42,903 nucleotides of DNA, taken from NCBI GenBank assembly GCA_021817455.1, contig JAKAUW010000082.1, forward strand, positions 1-42,903. The letters run 5' to 3'. This document shows, in pieces, positions 34,697 to 42,869 of this stretch. The DNA is from Thermoplasmata archaeon. GTDB lineage: Archaea > Thermoplasmatota > Thermoplasmata > Thermoplasmatales > Thermoplasmataceae. Numbering within the stretch: the stretch's first letter is position 1; the number at the start of each line of letters is the position of its first letter. The notes under the pieces are model-generated. The model worked only from the letters and a program-made list of their open reading frames with translations. It made no database searches and was not told the origin of the DNA. Position numbers and translations under genes: made by a program.

Positions 34697-35260
34697 TTAT
34701 CCGGGCTGCATGGAGGATCTTGCCACTAGAAGAAGTATCCCGGTAACAATGCCATTAAAGATCAGGGCAAGGACACCAAGCCCAACCGTGTTTTCCTGAT
34801 ACGCTTCCAGATATTTCCCTTCATTGAGGTAATGCCTGATCCTGTTAACTCTCATGAAACAATAAAGGCTGACAACGAAGAATGCAAGTGGTATGATTGC
34901 AATAAAGGCGAGTACAGGAATTCCGGGGGTAAAGAATAGCCCGAGCATGAAAACGAAGTAGATTCCAAACAGAATCAGGGAAATCAATGAAAATACAAAA
35001 GCTACTGTGATGAGGGTAAAATCTCCTCCTCCCCTGTTGGCTGCATAAGCTTCCCTGTGCCCTACCACAGTGCCTGAAATGTTAACGGTCACAAGGTATC
35101 TTTTCAACGAGTCTGCAGAGTAGCCCTCAATCCCGACTTCATAATCCGCACCTTTCTTCTCGAACTGGAACACATGAAGACCGGCTGAGCTTATTCCAGT
35201 CTGGGTGGAAATCCAGGTCTTGGCAGCGTCCACTATATGTGAAGTGTTCGTGGATTCCAT
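34697..35260 (-). CDS. membrane protein of unknown function
   Basis: A 187-residue protein I do not recognise. Residues 1-75 are soluble and polar with strand-like stretches (VFQFEKKGADYEVGIEGYS, YLVTVNISGTVVGHREAY), reminiscent of a small PepSY-like or lipid-facing domain. About residues 80-105 and 108-135 form two long hydrophobic hairpin helices. After a charged loop (MRVNRIRHYLNEGKYLEAYQ) a third helix (about 158-180) ends the protein. ATG 35260 lies about 27 bases from a TATA-like AATATATATT, so it is likely a single-gene leaderless transcript. Confidence 0.7.
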   Translation of the reverse strand: MESTNTSHIVDAAKTWISTQTGISSAGLHVFQFEKKGADYEVGIEGYSADSLKRYLVTVNISGTVVGHREAYAANRGGGDFTLITVAFVFSLISLILFGIYFVFMLGLFFTPGIPVLAFIAIIPLAFFVVSLYCFMRVNRIRHYLNEGKYLEAYQENTVGLGVLALIFNGIVTGILLLVARSSMQPG

Positions 35261-35362
35261 TGTAAATTATTGGTTTAATATATATTAATGTTTTGAATAA
35301 AAGACCAATGTGTAAAGAAACATGGGGGAGGAAAATCCTTTTAAATTATGTAACGAAATAGA

Positions 35363-36823
35363 TCATTTCAATGAATCCCTGAATTTAATGATGTCAGGAT
35401 TGCCAAGGATACCATGTTGTATCAGGGACTCCATGCTTATCCTGATCTGTTTGGTGCTGTCCCTTTCCCTAACAGTAACGGTCTTCTCCTTGATGGTGTC
35501 CTGGTCCAGGGTGATGCAGTATGGGGTGCCTATCTCATCCTGCCTGGCATATCTCTTTCCAATGGAGCCGCTCTGGTCAAAATAAATATATGGATCTCTC
35601 AAGAGCAGCTTTTCATGAAGGTCCCTTGCCATGTCATCCAGGCCATCCTTGTTCACCAGAGGCAGGACAGCCGAATGGTAAGGTGCCACGCTCTGTGGGA
35701 GCCTGAGTACCTTGAATCCATTCTCCCTTGTATAGTAAGAGTGCATTAGAAGGGAAAGGGTCATCCTGTCTATACCGTAAGCGGGTTCAATTATGGATGG
35801 GATAACATCGCTGTCATCAACTTTAACTGACATGGATTCACCTGTTGCATCCTGGTGCTTCTTCAGGTCGTTCCTGTCAGCAATTCCAACAATCTCGACC
35901 CACGACTCGTCCAGAAGAGCTTCGGCATCCCAGCAATCCACGGAATAGTGCGCAAGTTCATCATCATGCTGCTGCCTGAACCTTATGTTCTCTGGCCGCA
36001 GTCCAATGGACTTGAGTATCATGAATGTCTTGTTTATGAAATATCCCATGGCATTGCTGCTGATTATACCATTCTCGAAAGCGCTCTTTACATCTGAAGA
36101 GACTTCAGGCCCATTCTTCGGGACAAAATTTATTTGTTCTCCAATTGTGAGTTCTTTCCAGTACTTCTTGTCGGGGAGCACAAAAACTTCAACCTCGCCC
36201 ATGTTGAGCTCCTTCATTCTCAGAAGGCTCTGTCTTGGGGAAATTTCATTCCTGAATCCTTTTCCCAGCTGTGCGACAGCCATTGGAAGTTTTCCCCTGA
36301 ACACTGTGTTGAGAAGTTTGAAATTTACAAATATCCCCTGTGCAGTCTCCGGCCTAAGGTAAAGGTTGCCAGAGCTTACCTGTTCCGGGATCTTGAACAT
36401 CTGCTTTGATTCGAAAGCTTTCATTATCCTGGTTCCGCATTTTACGCACTTCACTGTATTGTTCTGGAGGAACTTGTTTGCCTCTTCTTCATTCTTGATT
36501 ACAAGCTCACTTCCTGAAGCTTTCATGACAGTTTCCAGTTTCTCCCTGTTATGGCACTTGGGACACTCTGTTGCAAGATCTGAAAACTTCTCCAAATGCC
36601 CTGAAGTCCTGAACACAGCTTCGGGAACAATGACCGGTGTGTCGATCAATATTCCGCCATCAGCTATGTAAGATTCCTTCCATGTCCTGATGACATTGTC
36701 CTTGAGCATCACTCCAAGCGGACCATAATCATAAAAACCTGATTCACCACCATATATGGAGTAGGAGGGCCAGAAGAACCCCCTTCTCTTTGCCAGTTCA
36801 ATTACCTGTTCGTAAACATTCAT
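35363..36823 (-). CDS. glyS: glycyl-tRNA synthetase (archaeal/eukaryal type)
   Basis: A 486-residue class II synthetase charging tRNA-Gly. It starts with LAKRRGFFWPSYSIYGG and FYDYGPLGVMLKDN. A four-Cys zinc knuckle is at CPKC...CVKC. Motif 2 is FRNEISPRQSLLRMKEL after NLYLRPETAQGIF. Motif 3 is EPAYGIDRM, and the anticodon-binding domain begins near VAPYHSAVLPLV and ends SMESLIQHG. It is shorter than the 550-600 residues common in archaea, mainly through smaller insertions. It overlaps the upstream CBS gene by ATGA, so the two are one operon. Confidence 0.95.
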   Translation of the reverse strand: MNVYEQVIELAKRRGFFWPSYSIYGGESGFYDYGPLGVMLKDNVIRTWKESYIADGGILIDTPVIVPEAVFRTSGHLEKFSDLATECPKCHNREKLETVMKASGSELVIKNEEEANKFLQNNTVKCVKCGTRIMKAFESKQMFKIPEQVSSGNLYLRPETAQGIFVNFKLLNTVFRGKLPMAVAQLGKGFRNEISPRQSLLRMKELNMGEVEVFVLPDKKYWKELTIGEQINFVPKNGPEVSSDVKSAFENGIISSNAMGYFINKTFMILKSIGLRPENIRFRQQHDDELAHYSVDCWDAEALLDESWVEIVGIADRNDLKKHQDATGESMSVKVDDSDVIPSIIEPAYGIDRMTLSLLMHSYYTRENGFKVLRLPQSVAPYHSAVLPLVNKDGLDDMARDLHEKLLLRDPYIYFDQSGSIGKRYARQDEIGTPYCITLDQDTIKEKTVTVRERDSTKQIRISMESLIQHGILGNPDIIKFRDSLK

Positions 36824-37662
36824 AGGAATACACTGAGTATCTGTATGTCGTACAGCATGTCCACAAGCTGTCCAGTACCCTGAAGAACAGGAAGTTGATT
36901 ATAGTTTCCAGCCTCCATCTTCCTTACAGCTATCTCAAGTGTATCATTGTTGTTGGTTACTACTGGCTGAGTGATCATGAATTTCCTGACGGGTTCCCGC
37001 GGGAGAATGATGTTCCTCTTCTCAATGAGGTATGTTACAACGTTCCTTATACCATCCCATGACCATGGATCCTCATCATCCGCCATTCCCGTTTCTGAGA
37101 TATGATGGCTTGTGCCCACGTCTACTTTCTCAAAAAGATCTCTGTCAGTGATGAGGCCCTTGAAATTATCATCTTCATCAACAACCGGGCAGGCGTATAC
37201 CTTAGACAGCCTCATGGTCAATGCAACAACATTCAGGGGAGTTTCCTCCCATACTGGAATTGCGACTCCCTTCAGGACTTCCTTTACCCTCTTCTTTCCG
37301 AACCTTGCCCTTACTTCAGGCAGGAAGTTCTGTGGAGTAAGAATGCCTGTAATCCTGTTATCGCTGTCCAGGACGGTAATGTGCCTCCTGTTCTGCTTGA
37401 TCATCTCCTCCGCAGCATTTTCAATTGGCTGATCCTCATAGACTGAGGAGGCCTTTCTCATGCTCATTGCTGTCTGGTCCTCATCAGGATGGTCGAAAAC
37501 GTCCCTCCTGCTGATAATTCCGGCATATTTCCCTCTTGAATCCGCAAGGGGGAGGCCGGTGATGTTGTTCTTGATCAGGGTCTTTATGATTTCACTGACA
37601 CTGCTGGGCACTTTGTATGTAATGGGATTCTTGGTCATGATTTCAGCAACGGTTTTGGACAT
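36820..37662 (-). CDS. four-CBS-domain protein
   Basis: A 280-residue protein made of four CBS repeats in two Bateman modules. The repeats begin at VAEIMTKNPITYKV, SVYEDQPIENAAEEMI, VKEVLKGVAIPVWEETPLN and VRKFMITQPVVTNNNDTLE, and each closes with a GIISRRDV, GILTPQNF, GLITDRDLF or similar turn. CBS pairs bind AMP, ATP or SAM and usually regulate a partner. No catalytic domain is present. It is co-transcribed with glyS (4-base overlap), hinting at an energy or nucleotide signal linked to translation. I prefer ATG 37662, about 27 bases after a TATA-like AATATATTAA, over the ATG at 37680. Confidence 0.88.
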   Translation of the reverse strand: MSKTVAEIMTKNPITYKVPSSVSEIIKTLIKNNITGLPLADSRGKYAGIISRRDVFDHPDEDQTAMSMRKASSVYEDQPIENAAEEMIKQNRRHITVLDSDNRITGILTPQNFLPEVRARFGKKRVKEVLKGVAIPVWEETPLNVVALTMRLSKVYACPVVDEDDNFKGLITDRDLFEKVDVGTSHHISETGMADDEDPWSWDGIRNVVTYLIEKRNIILPREPVRKFMITQPVVTNNNDTLEIAVRKMEAGNYNQLPVLQGTGQLVDMLYDIQILSVFL

Positions 37663-37805
37663 AGCCTGTAAATGTTCCATTAATATATTAACTAAATCAC
37701 TTCAAGATTTGCTGTGCGGAATTCTGTTTATTCTATGAAAAACCATTCTATTTTGCTGTTCACAAATGGAGCAAGATTTTCCCGAATCCATAGATCAGTA
37801 TTATT

Positions 37806-37813
37806 AAAAAAAA
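37806..37813 (-). terminator. T8 tract after UPF0173 gene
   Basis: Eight A on the plus strand, that is T8 on the transcribed-sense minus strand, directly after the hydrolase stop codon at 37817. It is a typical archaeal oligo-T stop. Confidence 0.5.
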
Positions 37814-37816
37814 TGT

Positions 37817-38479
37817 TTACTGGAGGGTAAACTCCTCTCCAGGCTTCATGACCTTTACAGTGGTCCCACCGGTTACCAAAGCCTTGAATTTCTCAGGGTC
37901 CTGCTTAATGGGCGGAAAAGTGTTGAAGTGCATTGGTATTGTGTACTTGGCACTAACCAACTTTGCTGCAACTGCAGCCTCCTTCGGACTCATGGTGAAG
38001 AACCCGCCAATTGGAAGAAGCGCAACATCAGGGTGGTAAAGCTCGCCGATGAGTTTCATGTCACCAAAGAGTGCCGTGTCCCCAGCATGATAAATGGTCT
38101 TTCCATCTCCCGATACCAGGGCTCCGCACTCATTTCCAGAATGATCGGCGTGTGTGAGTCCCATGCTCACTTCTCCAAACTGTGTCAGGTTTCCCTTGTT
38201 CATTCCGATGAAGTTCTCCTGGGGAACGCCGTGTTCTGCACCCATTGATGAGAGTTCAAACATGCCAACTATCTTTGCCCCGGTCCTCTTGGATATTGTG
38301 AATGCATCTCCTACATGATCCATATGGTTATGCGTTACCATAATGAAATCCGCTTTCAGTATATCCGACTCCTTCATCGCAGCATTGGGATTGTCCGTGA
38401 GAAAGGGATCTATGAGTACTGTCGCCTTGCTGAATTTAAGCATCCAGGCTGCATGTCCTAACCATTTCAGTGTTACCAT
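37817..38479 (-). CDS. UPF0173 metal-dependent hydrolase
   Basis: A 220-residue metallo-beta-lactamase-fold protein of the UPF0173/YtkL family. The zinc motif HNHMDH (H-x-H-x-D-H, residues 50-55) follows VLIDPFLTDNP. Further ligands are in LTHADHSG, YHAGDTALFGDM and IPMHFNTFPP. Length equals the family norm (about 225). The physiological substrate of this family is unknown. It is a stand-alone gene with an oligo-T terminator. Confidence 0.9.
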   Translation of the reverse strand: MVTLKWLGHAAWMLKFSKATVLIDPFLTDNPNAAMKESDILKADFIMVTHNHMDHVGDAFTISKRTGAKIVGMFELSSMGAEHGVPQENFIGMNKGNLTQFGEVSMGLTHADHSGNECGALVSGDGKTIYHAGDTALFGDMKLIGELYHPDVALLPIGGFFTMSPKEAAVAAKLVSAKYTIPMHFNTFPPIKQDPEKFKALVTGGTTVKVMKPGEEFTLQ

Positions 38480-38569
38480 TGATTCACCGACCTATTATTT
38501 TGGATTTCTATAAACTATTTTCTGTATTGGCTGGTCAAGAGCTATCAGTTTAAAGGTAAGGGCCCAGGT

Positions 38570-38612
38570 AAAAAATGTCTAGAGGGCCTCTACAGGAATG
38601 GTTTCAGGCCCT
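38570..38612 (-). terminator. hairpin plus T6 terminator, leftward
   Basis: AGGGCCT (38583-38589) and AGGCCCT (38606-38612) form a perfect 7-bp GC-rich stem. On the minus strand it is followed within about 8 bases by T6 (38570-38575). It lies 24 bases beyond the stop of the zinc-ribbon membrane protein gene. Confidence 0.5.
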
Positions 38613-38635
38613 TGGGGTATTTCTGGACACAGGAC

Positions 38636-39001
38636 TCAGTGTCCATGTGAATTTGAAGCCTCTCCAGCCTTGAGGCGCTTCTTATTCTTGTACCTCACAT
38701 ACAGTGAGCTTCCCAGTAGGCCGAGATAGTATGGTCCGATGAACAGCACGAAGAAATAGTAAATGCTGAAGGTGATGTACAGAGAAAATAACACTATAAG
38801 GCCCCAGGAAGAGGCTGTTATGGCAAGCATCACATACATGCTGTTCCGCTTGATCTGCTTTTCTGGGCCCTCTACTTTTGGTTTCGGCTCTTCCCTGGCA
38901 ACTATGTATCCAAGTCCCCAGCACTTATCGCAGACATCAAGGTGGCCATCAGGATCCGTAACATATCCTGATCCGCGGCAGTTTTCACATAGATAGTTCA
39001 T
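38636..39001 (-). CDS. DnaJ-type zinc-ribbon membrane protein
   Basis: A 121-residue protein. The N-terminal 35 residues hold two CxxCxGxG-like units, CENCRGSGYV and CDKCWGLGYI (C5, C8, C24, C27), the zinc-binding motif of DnaJ's cysteine-rich domain. A charged linker (EEPKPKVEGPEKQIKRN) leads to two membrane helices at about 55-78 and 80-100, then a basic, His-ending tail. No J domain is present. It could bind unfolded polypeptides, or be a redox or zinc element, at the membrane; this is speculation. GGGTGGT ahead of ATG 39001 serves as ribosome-binding site. Confidence 0.75.
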   Translation of the reverse strand: MNYLCENCRGSGYVTDPDGHLDVCDKCWGLGYIVAREEPKPKVEGPEKQIKRNSMYVMLAITASSWGLIVLFSLYITFSIYYFFVLFIGPYYLGLLGSSLYVRYKNKKRLKAGEASNSHGH

Positions 39002-39163
39002 TCTACCACCCTACTTAGTTCATGCAAATCTGGTACCTAAACGCTACCCCTATCTGTTTAACTGGATCTTGGGCATTAGCATGCTGTGGCAGGAATCTGC
39101 GCAATTTATACTCATTGATTCAAAGTTTGAGCATCTGGAATCTTACCCTTTTAAGAATGCGAT

Positions 39164-40438
39164 TCACAGACTCAGGGACAGTAGAGTAAGCGTGAGAACC
39201 GGGAGGCCGATCACAAATCCTACTTTCATATAGTACCAAGGTGATATTTTTATCCCGCTCTTTCTGTTGAGAGTATGCAGCCACACTAGGGTTGCCAGAG
39301 AACCAATGGGGGTGAACTTTGGCCCTATGTCATTCCCAACAACATTGGCGTATGCGAGGTTTATTGGCCCATGTATGGAGGAGAGCGCCAGATTTCCAAG
39401 CATGATAGAAGGGAGGTTGTTCATTATTCCCGCTATTGCAGCGAAGAGATACCCGCTGAGAAGGATCCTTATTGGTGCATAGAGAAAGGCCATAGAATTG
39501 AGAGTTCCTGAAAGAATTGAGGTCACACCTTCTCTTCCCATCCCAAAGACAACAAGATACATCCCCAGTGAAAAGAGTACAATTTGCCATGGCGCTTCCC
39601 TCAATGGCTTGACGACATCAACTTTCCTGTTGGCTCTTGCAATTGCAAGCATAATCACCGATGCGGGCACAGCAATAATTGAAACTGGTATGGAAAATAT
39701 GCCTCCTAGAGAATAAGCCAGGAGAAGAATTACGATTACAGGCAGGCTTAACCTGAATATCAACGGGTCCCTGATGACCCCGGATTCATCCTTCATGTTG
39801 GTCATATCAATGTTTCTTGGTATGGCCCTGAGGTAGAAGAGATAGAGGAAGAAGAGGCTCGCAATGATGCTCACAGCGTCAGGGAATAGCATCTTGAAAG
39901 CGTATTGAAGGAAACTGAAGTTGAAATATCCTGCAGTTATGATATTCACTAAGTTGCTTATTATGAACGGAAGGCTTGATGAGTCTGCTATAAAACCGGT
40001 TGCCATTATGTAAGGGATTATTGCTTTCCTCTCTACATTGGCCCTGTGGAGCAACATATAAATGATGGGTGTCAGGATCAGTGCAGTCCCGTCATTGGAA
40101 AAAATAGCGGAAATTCCGGCGCCCAGCAGGATCACTAAAATAAAAAGGTGGGCGCCCTTGCCTCTTGAAAGCCTGGCTATCTTTATGGCAGCGTATTCGA
40201 AAACCCCCGCTTCATCGAGGACAAGTGAGATTATGATGATTGCCACAAAGGTGAAAGTTGCGTTCCAGACAATTCCCCACACGATGACAACATCTGAGAA
40301 ATTTATTATGCCAACCGCAAAGGCGATGGCAGCACCAATTAATGCAGAATATCCAATGGGTAAATTCTTTGGCCTTAAAATAACAAGGAGTAAGGTGCCA
40401 ATGAAGATTATAATTGAAAGCAGAAAGAAAATGCTCAC
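39164..40438 (-). CDS. arsB: ArsB/NhaD-family arsenite efflux permease
   Basis: A 424-residue ion-transporter-superfamily protein with about 11-12 helices. FSNDGTALILTPII (about 113-126) and GIMNNLPSIMLGN (about 334-346) are the two symmetry-related motifs of ArsB. GNDIGPKFTPIGSLATL is the C-terminal family block. It extrudes arsenite using the proton motive force. It is the last gene of arsR-arsC-arsB, 7 bases after arsC, which supports arsenite over sodium as substrate. Confidence 0.9.
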   Translation of the reverse strand: MSIFFLLSIIIFIGTLLLVILRPKNLPIGYSALIGAAIAFAVGIINFSDVVIVWGIVWNATFTFVAIIIISLVLDEAGVFEYAAIKIARLSRGKGAHLFILVILLGAGISAIFSNDGTALILTPIIYMLLHRANVERKAIIPYIMATGFIADSSSLPFIISNLVNIITAGYFNFSFLQYAFKMLFPDAVSIIASLFFLYLFYLRAIPRNIDMTNMKDESGVIRDPLIFRLSLPVIVILLLAYSLGGIFSIPVSIIAVPASVIMLAIARANRKVDVVKPLREAPWQIVLFSLGMYLVVFGMGREGVTSILSGTLNSMAFLYAPIRILLSGYLFAAIAGIMNNLPSIMLGNLALSSIHGPINLAYANVVGNDIGPKFTPIGSLATLVWLHTLNRKSGIKISPWYYMKVGFVIGLPVLTLTLLSLSL

Positions 40439-40445
40439 CTATCTA

Positions 40446-40832
40446 TCACTGTGCCAGTTCCTTTACTTTCCTCTCTATCTGGTCTCTTATTTCTCTGACC
40501 ATGTCCATGGGCTTGTTCTTCGGGTCACTGATTCCCCAGTCAATGACTTTCTTCTTCATTTCCACTGCAATTGGCCTCGGGCAGGCCTCTTCAATGGAAC
40601 AACCCATTATTACCACAAGATCTGCAGCTCTGACCATATCTTCAGTCATAATTCTTGGTGTATTGCGGCTGATATCAATTCCTTTTTCCTTCATTGCCTC
40701 TATGGCCATAGGGTTGATCTTTTCTCCAGGAAAAGTTCCAGCACTTTCGCAGTCAAGCCCAAGGCTCTTCCCAAAGCCTTCAGCCATTTGGCTCCTTCCT
40801 GCGTTCTCAATGCAAACGAATAGGTATTTCAA
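40446..40832 (-). CDS. arsC: arsenate reductase, thioredoxin-coupled (LMW-PTPase fold)
   Basis: A 128-residue enzyme reducing arsenate to arsenite for export. The P-loop CIENAGRSQMAEG starts at C7, and the further redox Cys C78 and C84 occur in MGCSIEEACP. They correspond to the C10/C82/C89 relay of the Staphylococcus aureus enzyme. The catalytic acid loop is DWGISDPKNKP. The gene overlaps arsR by 4 bases (ATGA) and arsB follows after 7 bases. Confidence 0.93.
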   Translation of the reverse strand: MKYLFVCIENAGRSQMAEGFGKSLGLDCESAGTFPGEKINPMAIEAMKEKGIDISRNTPRIMTEDMVRAADLVVIMGCSIEEACPRPIAVEMKKKVIDWGISDPKNKPMDMVREIRDQIERKVKELAQ

Positions 40833-41212
40833 TCCTGCGCCTTCCCTTGTACGAGTTTCAATAACAGGGGTACAACTTCATTTTCTGCAAGGCGGTAAAA
40901 GTGCCATTTTCCTCTCTGTTTCCTTCTAAGCAGACCTGCTTTCTCAAGTAATCTAAGGGAACTGGAGATTGCTGGTTGCTTCAATTCGGACACAGCAGCA
41001 ATCTGGCAGACACACATCTCCCCTTTGGAAAGGAGCAAAAGCAGCTTTATCCTCGTACGGTCAGAAATGGCTTTCAACACTCGTTCTGCCTCCAGGATCT
41101 TCAACCGGTTCCCCTCCACTTCAAGTTCTTCAGACAGGCGTTTAAAATATTCAATGGACTCCACGGAACAGATCCCTTTCTCGGCTATCTCATCAAGCTC
41201 CTGTTGGGTCAT
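40829..41212 (-). CDS. arsR: ArsR-family metalloregulator
   Basis: A 127-residue winged-helix repressor. The core (residues 42-110) contains VLKAISDRTRIKLLLLL, the metal-binding GEMCVCQIA with C67 and C69, the recognition helix KQPAISSSLRLLEKAGLL and the wing RRKQRGKWHFYRL. An N-terminal arm of about 40 residues carries a further Cys, C15, a layout recalling CadC, whose N-terminal Cys residues complete the site. It heads arsR-arsC-arsB and would release DNA on binding As(III) or a similar thiophilic ion. A palindrome sits at its promoter. Confidence 0.92.
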   Translation of the reverse strand: MTQQELDEIAEKGICSVESIEYFKRLSEELEVEGNRLKILEAERVLKAISDRTRIKLLLLLSKGEMCVCQIAAVSELKQPAISSSLRLLEKAGLLRRKQRGKWHFYRLAENEVVPLLLKLVQGKAQD

Positions 41213-41394
41213 ACAAGCACTCTTTCCAAAGAGTTAAACGTATCATGATATATTAATATGATTATAGCCATAACAAGAATATGAATCATAAAGTTATTTG
41301 GCGAAAAAGGTTTAGAGTGGTCGAAGTAACGTTGACCTAACTGGTTCGCATATTTCTAAGATAAATCTTATAGAATCTGGCAATTCCCATATCA
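41213..41394. promoter_or_regulatory. ars promoter and candidate ArsR operator; divergent promoter
   Basis: Leftward, the TATA-like tract TATTAATATA at about 41249-41258 predicts a start near 41226. CTCTTTCCAAAGAG (41220-41233), a perfect 6-bp-arm inverted repeat with a 2-base spacer, is centred there, just 8 bases before the arsR ATG: an ideal repressor site. Rightward, a weaker GATAAATCTTATAG (about 41360-41373) precedes the nucleotidyltransferase ATG by about 28 bases. Confidence 0.6.
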
Positions 41395-42333
41395 ATGATA
41401 GGAGCAATCCTGGCTGGTGGGTATGGAAAAAGGCTGAAGCCCATTACAGATGAAGTACCGAAAGCCCTGGTCCAGATCAGTGAAAATTATACTATCCTGG
41501 ACAGGCAGATATTTGACTTCCAGAACATGGGAGTCAAGGAGATTTACATTCTTTCAGGTTACCTTGGAGACAAGATTGAGGAAAGATATGGCGAAGAGAA
41601 GTATGGGATCAGATTCCATTACCTGAGGGAATCTAAGCCACTTGGCACACTTTTCTCGGTAAAGAACCTGCTTTCTGAAAGGTCAGATGAGGATGTGGTT
41701 CTGAGAAATGGCGATACAGTCACCGACCTGAACTTCAAGAGGTTCGTACAGTTTGCGCAGGAATCTCCATACTCGCTCACAATGTTCGTCATAAAGATGA
41801 GGAGCCCCTTTGGAATAGTGGATCTGCTGGGCGACCAGGTTACCGAGTTCCAGGAGAAACCTCTTCTCAACCATTTCATCAATGCTGGTATATACTACAT
41901 CAAGAAGAATGCGTTTGAAGCATTCCAGACAGACTATGTTGACAAGGAAATCGAGACAACAGTTTTCCCCAGGCTAGCCAAGAAAAAGCTCACGGGTGCG
42001 TACACAGAGGAGACATTCTGGATGGGAATAGACAGTGAAAAGGATTTAGAGCAGGTCAGGAAGGAGTATTCAAATCGGGAGGACTTTTCATGGGGTTACA
42101 TCAAGAAACTGTATGAAGGAAATGGCAGGAAATTCCAGGAATATTTCATCAAGGCTGGCGAACAGATCTCCATTGATCCCGGTTCAAACAGCATTGTCCG
42201 CATTATTTCGGGACGGGGAACTTATTCCTCAGATGAGAGTTACAAGTACCTCTCACAGGATGTTCTTCAGCTGAAGAGCAATACGAAGTTCGTACCCATA
42301 GAGAACACAAGGTTTGAAATAATATCTTTGTAA
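41395..42333 (+). CDS. sugar-phosphate nucleotidyltransferase, atypical C terminus
   Basis: A 312-residue protein. Residues 1-225 are an NTP-transferase domain: MIGAILAGGYGKRLKPITD with PKALVQI, ESKPLGTLFSV, the metal site VVLRNGDTVTD, FQEKPLLNHFINAGIYYI and FWMGIDSEKDLEQV. Unlike the nucleotidyltransferase at 14.7 kb, it lacks hexapeptide repeats. Its last 80 residues (FQEYFIKAGEQISIDPG onward, with IVRIISGRGTY) look like a small beta-barrel, possibly cupin-like. The activated sugar is unknown. It is divergent from the ars operon and likely leaderless at ATG 41395. Confidence 0.82.
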   Translation: MIGAILAGGYGKRLKPITDEVPKALVQISENYTILDRQIFDFQNMGVKEIYILSGYLGDKIEERYGEEKYGIRFHYLRESKPLGTLFSVKNLLSERSDEDVVLRNGDTVTDLNFKRFVQFAQESPYSLTMFVIKMRSPFGIVDLLGDQVTEFQEKPLLNHFINAGIYYIKKNAFEAFQTDYVDKEIETTVFPRLAKKKLTGAYTEETFWMGIDSEKDLEQVRKEYSNREDFSWGYIKKLYEGNGRKFQEYFIKAGEQISIDPGSNSIVRIISGRGTYSSDESYKYLSQDVLQLKSNTKFVPIENTRFEIISL

Positions 42334-42486
42334 TACGAATTTCTTAAAAATAAAACAGTTTTTCCCATTCTTTTACTTAACTATTTACCATTATTTCCCT
42401 GTTATGATTAAATACGATTATCGAATTCCTCCAAAACAACGAGTGAGAAAGTTTAATATCTAATAGACAATAAATCGTCGGTTTCT

Positions 42487-42846
42487 ATGACCGTTATGAC
42501 TAGGGAAGTGCTTTTCAAGGCACTTGAAAAGACCTATGGGCGTAAGGGGATGGTCAGGAGGGACGTGGAAGACCTTTGCGATTTTATCCTTTCCTTCTTT
42601 GGCTACGAGGATTATGTCCTTGACAATGTCCTGTCTGCACCTGAAAGGGATGTTTTCTACAACCTGGAGGAATACGGTTTCCTGGAAACACACAGAGAAG
42701 AGGTAAATATTATCAAGGGGCGGTCCTGGAGAATCAACCAGTGGACCTACAAGAAGGACAATATTTACAAGGCCGCTGACGGAATCGAGGAAGAGGAGCC
42801 TGAGGCCAACATTTACGACGAGATTTTCAAGGAACTTGAAAGCTAG
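42487..42846 (+). CDS. DUF6015-like conserved protein
   Basis: A 119-residue acidic protein resembling a family known only from Thermoplasmata and relatives (DUF6015, by my recollection of its pattern). It has an N-terminal helical part with LFKALEKTYGRKGM and DLCDFILSFFGYEDYVLDN, then DVFYNLEEYGFLETHREE and the RSWRINQW strand, and an acidic C-terminal tail. The middle resembles a degenerate winged helix, so nucleic-acid binding or transcription is possible, but no function is established. A TATA-like AGTTTAATATCT at about 42450-42461 predicts a leaderless start; ATG 42499 is an alternative. Confidence 0.65.
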   Translation: MTVMTREVLFKALEKTYGRKGMVRRDVEDLCDFILSFFGYEDYVLDNVLSAPERDVFYNLEEYGFLETHREEVNIIKGRSWRINQWTYKKDNIYKAADGIEEEEPEANIYDEIFKELES

Positions 42847-42869
42847 TCTGGGAAACCGGAAGCAAGTGG

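Noticed and set aside
35268-35310. ATTGGT...ACCAAT inverted repeat near the membrane-protein promoter
   Set aside because: Six-base arms more than 30 bases apart in an AT-rich gap are too likely by chance.
40062-40823. A 253-codon rightward frame across the ars genes
   Set aside because: Antisense shadow of arsB and arsC, which have clear catalytic and family motifs on the other strand.
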